DNA of 64,000 nt from JBGPLJ01 sp963826145 (GTDB lineage: Bacteria; Pseudomonadota; Gammaproteobacteria; Steroidobacterales; Steroidobacteraceae), in the NCBI GenBank assembly GCA_963826145.1, contig CAWGVW010000002.1, positions 1,612,001 through 1,676,000 of the forward strand, in the 5' to 3' direction. The position numbers and the translations under genes were made by a program. Below the pieces are notes generated by a model, which did not search any database, was not told the origin of the DNA, and saw nothing but the letters and a program-made list of their open reading frames with translations. Below, piece by piece: positions 61,823-64,000 of the stretch (the stretch's first letter is position 1; each line of letters opens with the position of its first letter).

Positions 61823-62386
61823 GGCGGCCAACACTGTGCGCAGATTGGCCCGCGTCAGGTCTGCTGCGTGTGTCGCGCGCGTGACTACCGAGCCCGATGT
61901 GCCGCCTGGGATACAGCGAGCGGCCAGGGCATCTATCGCGTCTTGCAGCAACGACACGCAGCTGCCGATCAGCTCCGGGCTCAAATTGGCTGCGCGGAAA
62001 ACCATCTCCGGTCCAATGTTCTTGTCCCGGTGACCGTAAACCTTGAGGCGAATAGACGCGAGGCGCTCAAAGATCTGAAGGCTGGGCGCGAGACGTGCCT
62101 CAATTTCTCTGACGAGGTCCGGATATACCGACTGGGCCTCTTTGAGCACCTGTGGGATGGACAGAGTGTCAGAACGTTGGTCGGTGAGCTGGTAAATCGA
62201 CACCGCGACGAATTGAAAGTGCGCGACGGTGGTGGGCAAGAAGAACGCCGCGTAGCGCTCAATAGCTGGCGCGTAAGGCGCACGTTCCTCCGGGTGTGCG
62301 AGAAAATGCCATGCCGCGTAGCTCTCTGACAGGGACACGACGCCATCTGCCAACTCAGATACCCAAGAGGCTAAGGAATGCGCCAC
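61817..62386 (-). CDS. Cassette 3: HEPN-type protein resembling AbiU2-like families
   Basis: 189 residues from a GTG at 62386, 6 bp after the attC R' box, with the TAA stop inside the next attC. It is mostly helical. The segment IFERLASIRLKVYGHRDKNI (about 105-124) holds Arg113 and His119, the RX4-6H active-site motif of HEPN ribonucleases. The context resembles AbiU2-like HEPN proteins (R-K-Y-HRDK), a group linked to phage abortive infection. Placement in a cassette array fits recent evidence that cassettes carry defence genes. Family assignment is by motif only. Confidence 0.65.
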   Translation of the reverse strand: MAHSLASWVSELADGVVSLSESYAAWHFLAHPEERAPYAPAIERYAAFFLPTTVAHFQFVAVSIYQLTDQRSDTLSIPQVLKEAQSVYPDLVREIEARLAPSLQIFERLASIRLKVYGHRDKNIGPEMVFRAANLSPELIGSCVSLLQDAIDALAARCIPGGTSGSVVTRATHAADLTRANLRTVLAAL

Positions 62387-62392
62387 ATAGCC

Positions 62393-62455
62393 CTCTAACG
62401 ATCGGCATCAGCTGCGGCGCGAAGCGCCGTCAGCTGCATGCTGTTGTTAGGCAGC
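62393..62455 (-). other. attC site A (63 bp)
   Basis: Minus-strand R'' GCCTAAC (62455-62449) and R' GTTAGAG (62399-62393). The arms GCATGCAGCTGACGGCGC and GCGCCGCAGCTGATGC pair with an extra G and an extra A unpaired on the R''-side arm, the arrangement that sets attC polarity. GAA forms the terminal loop. Confidence 0.92.
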
Positions 62456-62474
62456 ACTGCGATTTCTGGATTGT

Positions 62475-62954
62475 TCAGGGTGTAAACACTTGAATGGTCA
62501 GTGTACGAATGGACGCCTCTGCTTTGCCACCCGGCGATCGCATATCAAAGTCAACCGAAATGGTGTGTGGTCCTGGACTGAGATCGCTCTTCAGCGATGA
62601 CACCGTGGTGAGATGCGCCACCGGTCTGTTGATTCCGCCATCGATTTCAAATCCTGTGACTGGGAATGGGGCGCCATCCGCTTTGACATGCAGTCTAACG
62701 GCGTTCCCGGACGTGACATTGAAAAACTGGCTGGAGACCTCAACCCTCACCGTGCAACTCTGCTTTCCACACTGAATCGTCGTCGGAGCGAATGCTTGCA
62801 CTGGCGTATCGACGATCGCGATGGAAGTGGTGTCCTGTCGCATGTGGGTCTTCGAAAGAGTGCGGTCGAGTGCGGTGACGGCTTCCTGACCGACGACTTC
62901 CGTTGCCCCCAGTAAACAAAGCACCAACAACAACGCTCTAGAATTCATGCTCAT
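62475..62954 (-). CDS. Cassette 2: exported protein of unknown function
   Basis: 159 residues from the ATG at 62954, with AAGGGAG eight bases upstream; an ATG two codons later is possible. Signal peptide MNSRALLLVLCLLGATEVVG, then a beta-rich domain of about 110 residues (CTVRVEVSSQFFNVTSGNAV, GFEIDGGINRP, GPHTISVDFDMRS). One Cys pair (CGKQSC). Probably periplasmic. No family recognised. The stop is 20 bp before the attC R'' box. Confidence 0.75.
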   Translation of the reverse strand: MSMNSRALLLVLCLLGATEVVGQEAVTALDRTLSKTHMRQDTTSIAIVDTPVQAFAPTTIQCGKQSCTVRVEVSSQFFNVTSGNAVRLHVKADGAPFPVTGFEIDGGINRPVAHLTTVSSLKSDLSPGPHTISVDFDMRSPGGKAEASIRTLTIQVFTP

Positions 62955-62993
62955 GGCGAAGCTCCCTTTTTGGCAACGCGCAACTCATTTGCT

Positions 62994-63122
62994 GCCTAAC
63001 GTCCGCGTTGAGCGAGCGCGGCAACTCTGCCGCTGATCGAAGCCACTTTATCCAGAACTGCAACATCCCTTTACCCTTTCCGAAGCCACCGGCCGCGCTC
63101 TCGCTCCAACGCGTTGTTAGGC
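62994..63122 (-). other. attC site C (129 bp)
   Basis: Minus-strand R'' GCCTAAC (63122-63116) and R' GTTAGGC (63000-62994), both perfect. Arms GCGTTGGAGCGAGAGCGCGGC and the complement of GCGTTGAGCGAGCGCGGC pair with an extra G and an extra GA on the R'' side. The stop codon of cassette 1 lies within it. Confidence 0.92.
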
Positions 63123-63604
63123 GGCGCCCAGTGCTGCTTCACTTGCTGGAGCACATATTCGCGGGCACCCTCCGGCATCTCTGCCTTGGGAAGGCACAGG
63201 TAGCGTCGCTTTCCAAGAGCAAGCATCAAATAGCCCGGATAGTCCCATGCTTCGACAAAGACGTGCCACGGCAGAATCACATCTGACTCGTGAGTCTTTT
63301 GAGATATCCCGAAGTCGCCAATCTTGATGTCCTTGTAGGGCTCGCGTCGAACTTGCGATGAAACGCCGAGCTGGCGGAAAAAGCTGCCGACAGTCGCAAT
63401 CAAGCAAATTACGGCCAGCGCACCGAGTGCGCCGACGAACCACGATTCGCCAAACAGGCGGTGCCACTCAACGGTAAGGCCTACGACGAAAATAAATGTG
63501 ACAGCACCAAGCAACGTCTCTCTCAACCCGTGCGACCGACTAAACACCTGGCGCGCAAAGTCGCGTGCCGTTGCCTCGTCGACGTGTGATTTGTACGCGA
63601 ACAT
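63071..63604 (-). CDS. Cassette 1: YcxB-like membrane protein
   Basis: 177 residues from the ATG at 63604, 14 bp after the R' box. Two adjacent membrane helices (about 32-50 and 55-78), then a cytoplasmic YcxB-like C-terminal domain (DIKIGDFGISQKTHESDVIL, WHVFVEAWDYPGYLMLAL). The last 18 residues (PPNNALERERGRW and following) are encoded by the attC site itself, which is often seen in cassette genes. Function of YcxB proteins is unknown. Confidence 0.78.
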   Translation of the reverse strand: MFAYKSHVDEATARDFARQVFSRSHGLRETLLGAVTFIFVVGLTVEWHRLFGESWFVGALGALAVICLIATVGSFFRQLGVSSQVRREPYKDIKIGDFGISQKTHESDVILPWHVFVEAWDYPGYLMLALGKRRYLCLPKAEMPEGAREYVLQQVKQHWAPPNNALERERGRWLRKG

Positions 63605-63617
63605 CAATGCTGACGCC

Positions 63618-63624
63618 GCCTAAC
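63618..63624 (-). other. Core (R') box at the right end of the array
   Basis: GTTAGGC on the minus strand starts cassette 1. No matching R'' box or paired arm is found before the TPR gene stop at 63667, so this is either a truncated attC or the remnant of the original insertion site. Confidence 0.6.
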
Positions 63625-63666
63625 TAGCCATTAGCCGCAGCCATTGCGCATAACTGCTTGTATCTG

Positions 63667-64000
63667 TCACTGCATCTCTCGCTGCGCGGCATCCAGCCAC
63701 TCGCGCTGCATCTTGCGGTAGTGGCGTGGGGCACGCTTCGACAGCTCCAGCAGCTCCTTCAACACCTTCGCGGCCGCGTCGTTGTCGCCACGCCGCTTAA
63801 GGAGTTGTGCGTAACGCACACGCGCCTCGGCACCGGGATAGTACTCGGCGAGCGCGCGGTACTCGGACAGTGCCTTTTCGAGATTGCCTTCGCCCTCGAG
63901 TGCACGCGCGTAGAGCAGATGGCCGTCCGCTGATTTGAAATCCGGATTGTGGAAGCGTAGCTCATCGAGCGTCTGACGGGATTCGCCGAAGCGGCTGTCG
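63667..64000 (-). CDS. TPR-repeat protein (N-terminus beyond window)
   Basis: The C-terminal 111 residues of a tetratricopeptide protein are visible: SADGHLLYARALEGEGNLEK, ALSEYRALAEYYPGAEARVR, YAQLLKRRGDNDAAAKVLKEL, ending WLDAARREMQ. The alternating A/G/Y pattern gives about two and a half TPR units, used for protein binding. The stop is 43 bp from the cassette array, so this gene marks the right chromosomal border. Function cannot be set from the fragment. Confidence 0.8.
   Translation of the reverse strand, partial: DSRFGESRQTLDELRFHNPDFKSADGHLLYARALEGEGNLEKALSEYRALAEYYPGAEARVRYAQLLKRRGDNDAAAKVLKELLELSKRAPRHYRKMQREWLDAAQREMQ

Larger units (their letters stand above)
61360..63624 (-). mobile_element. 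Integron gene-cassette array without integrase (CALIN-like)
   Basis: Four small genes, all on the minus strand, are separated by three complete attC sites. Each site is bounded by GTTAGNN/NNCTAAC core boxes and has paired inner arms with unpaired extra bases. For every cassette the first seven bases (GTTAGGC, GTTAGGC, GTTAGAG, GTTAGCC) are the exact complement of its own attC R'' box (GCCTAAC, GCCTAAC, CTCTAAC, GGCTAAC), the known signature of true cassettes. Half sites mark both ends. No integrase gene or attI is visible in the window. Confidence 0.88.

Noticed and set aside
61360..63624. Reading the region as a prophage or toxin-antitoxin island
   Set aside because: No phage structural, integrase or paired antitoxin genes are present, and the cassette/attC pattern explains all boundaries.
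1..64000. CRISPR array, tRNA or rRNA genes
   Set aside because: No regularly spaced direct repeats and no tRNA-like arms or rRNA sequence were noticed. A covariance scan could still find a tRNA missed by eye.

Overview
The window is GC-rich, densely coded bacterial chromosome. It is probably a gammaproteobacterium related to Xanthomonadales, Steroidobacterales or Nevskiales. Pointers are a fused RlmKL, SthA, an icd-aceK pair, a serine O-succinyltransferase-like MetX facing a cysteine synthase, TorF-type porins, a REP-associated transposase and REP-like palindromes. The placement is inferred from gene content only.

Layout. 1-5.9 kb: a LysR regulator (cut by the window edge) diverges from a S-adenosylmethionine-cycle operon (orphan methyltransferase, MTHFR-like protein, metK, then ahcY behind a clear SAH riboswitch). 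6-8.4 kb: feoAB plus a small Cys-rich partner. 8.5-10.2 kb: an Lrp regulator divergent from ald. 10.2-12.1 kb: a glycosyltransferase/PAP2-phosphatase pair behind a strong PhoB box. 12.2-14.9 kb: a MaoC hydratase, then the MetX-like/cysteine synthase pair.

14.9-43.4 kb is dominated by polyamine catabolism: a ydcSTUV-patD operon, an omega-aminotransferase divergent from a PuuR-like regulator, puuC (frameshifted), N-carbamoylputrescine amidase, puuA-puuB (puuB lacks a normal start codon), puuD, a second puuA, a spuC-type aminotransferase and potFGHI. Agmatine deiminase lies at 59.2 kb. Together these would convert agmatine to putrescine, import putrescine, and degrade it to GABA by the gamma-glutamyl and transaminase routes. 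An AT-rich near-palindrome recurs just upstream of three of these genes. The block is interrupted by an OmpA/cupin/porin group (with a truncated porin duplicate), an exonuclease-nuclease fusion, rlmKL and a RAYT-type transposase bounded by perfect 25-bp inverted ends.

43.5-59.1 kb: a ROK/polyphosphate-glucokinase-like kinase, a PLP aminotransferase, two exported proteins sharing a C-terminal module, a 253-bp gene-free element built of nested palindromes, an amidohydrolase gene with two +1 frameshifts, an acyl-CoA dehydrogenase, a Cys/Met-metabolism PLP enzyme, an HDOD protein, sthA, icd-aceK and a two-component system.

60.3-64 kb: after a DUF5329 protein and a broken CPBP-protease gene comes a short integron gene-cassette array without integrase (about 61.36-63.62 kb). 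It has four codirectional cassettes, three complete attC sites and a half site at each end. One cassette encodes a protein with a HEPN-type RX5H motif resembling AbiU2-like proteins. A TPR protein runs off the right edge. No tRNA, rRNA, CRISPR array or prophage was recognised.
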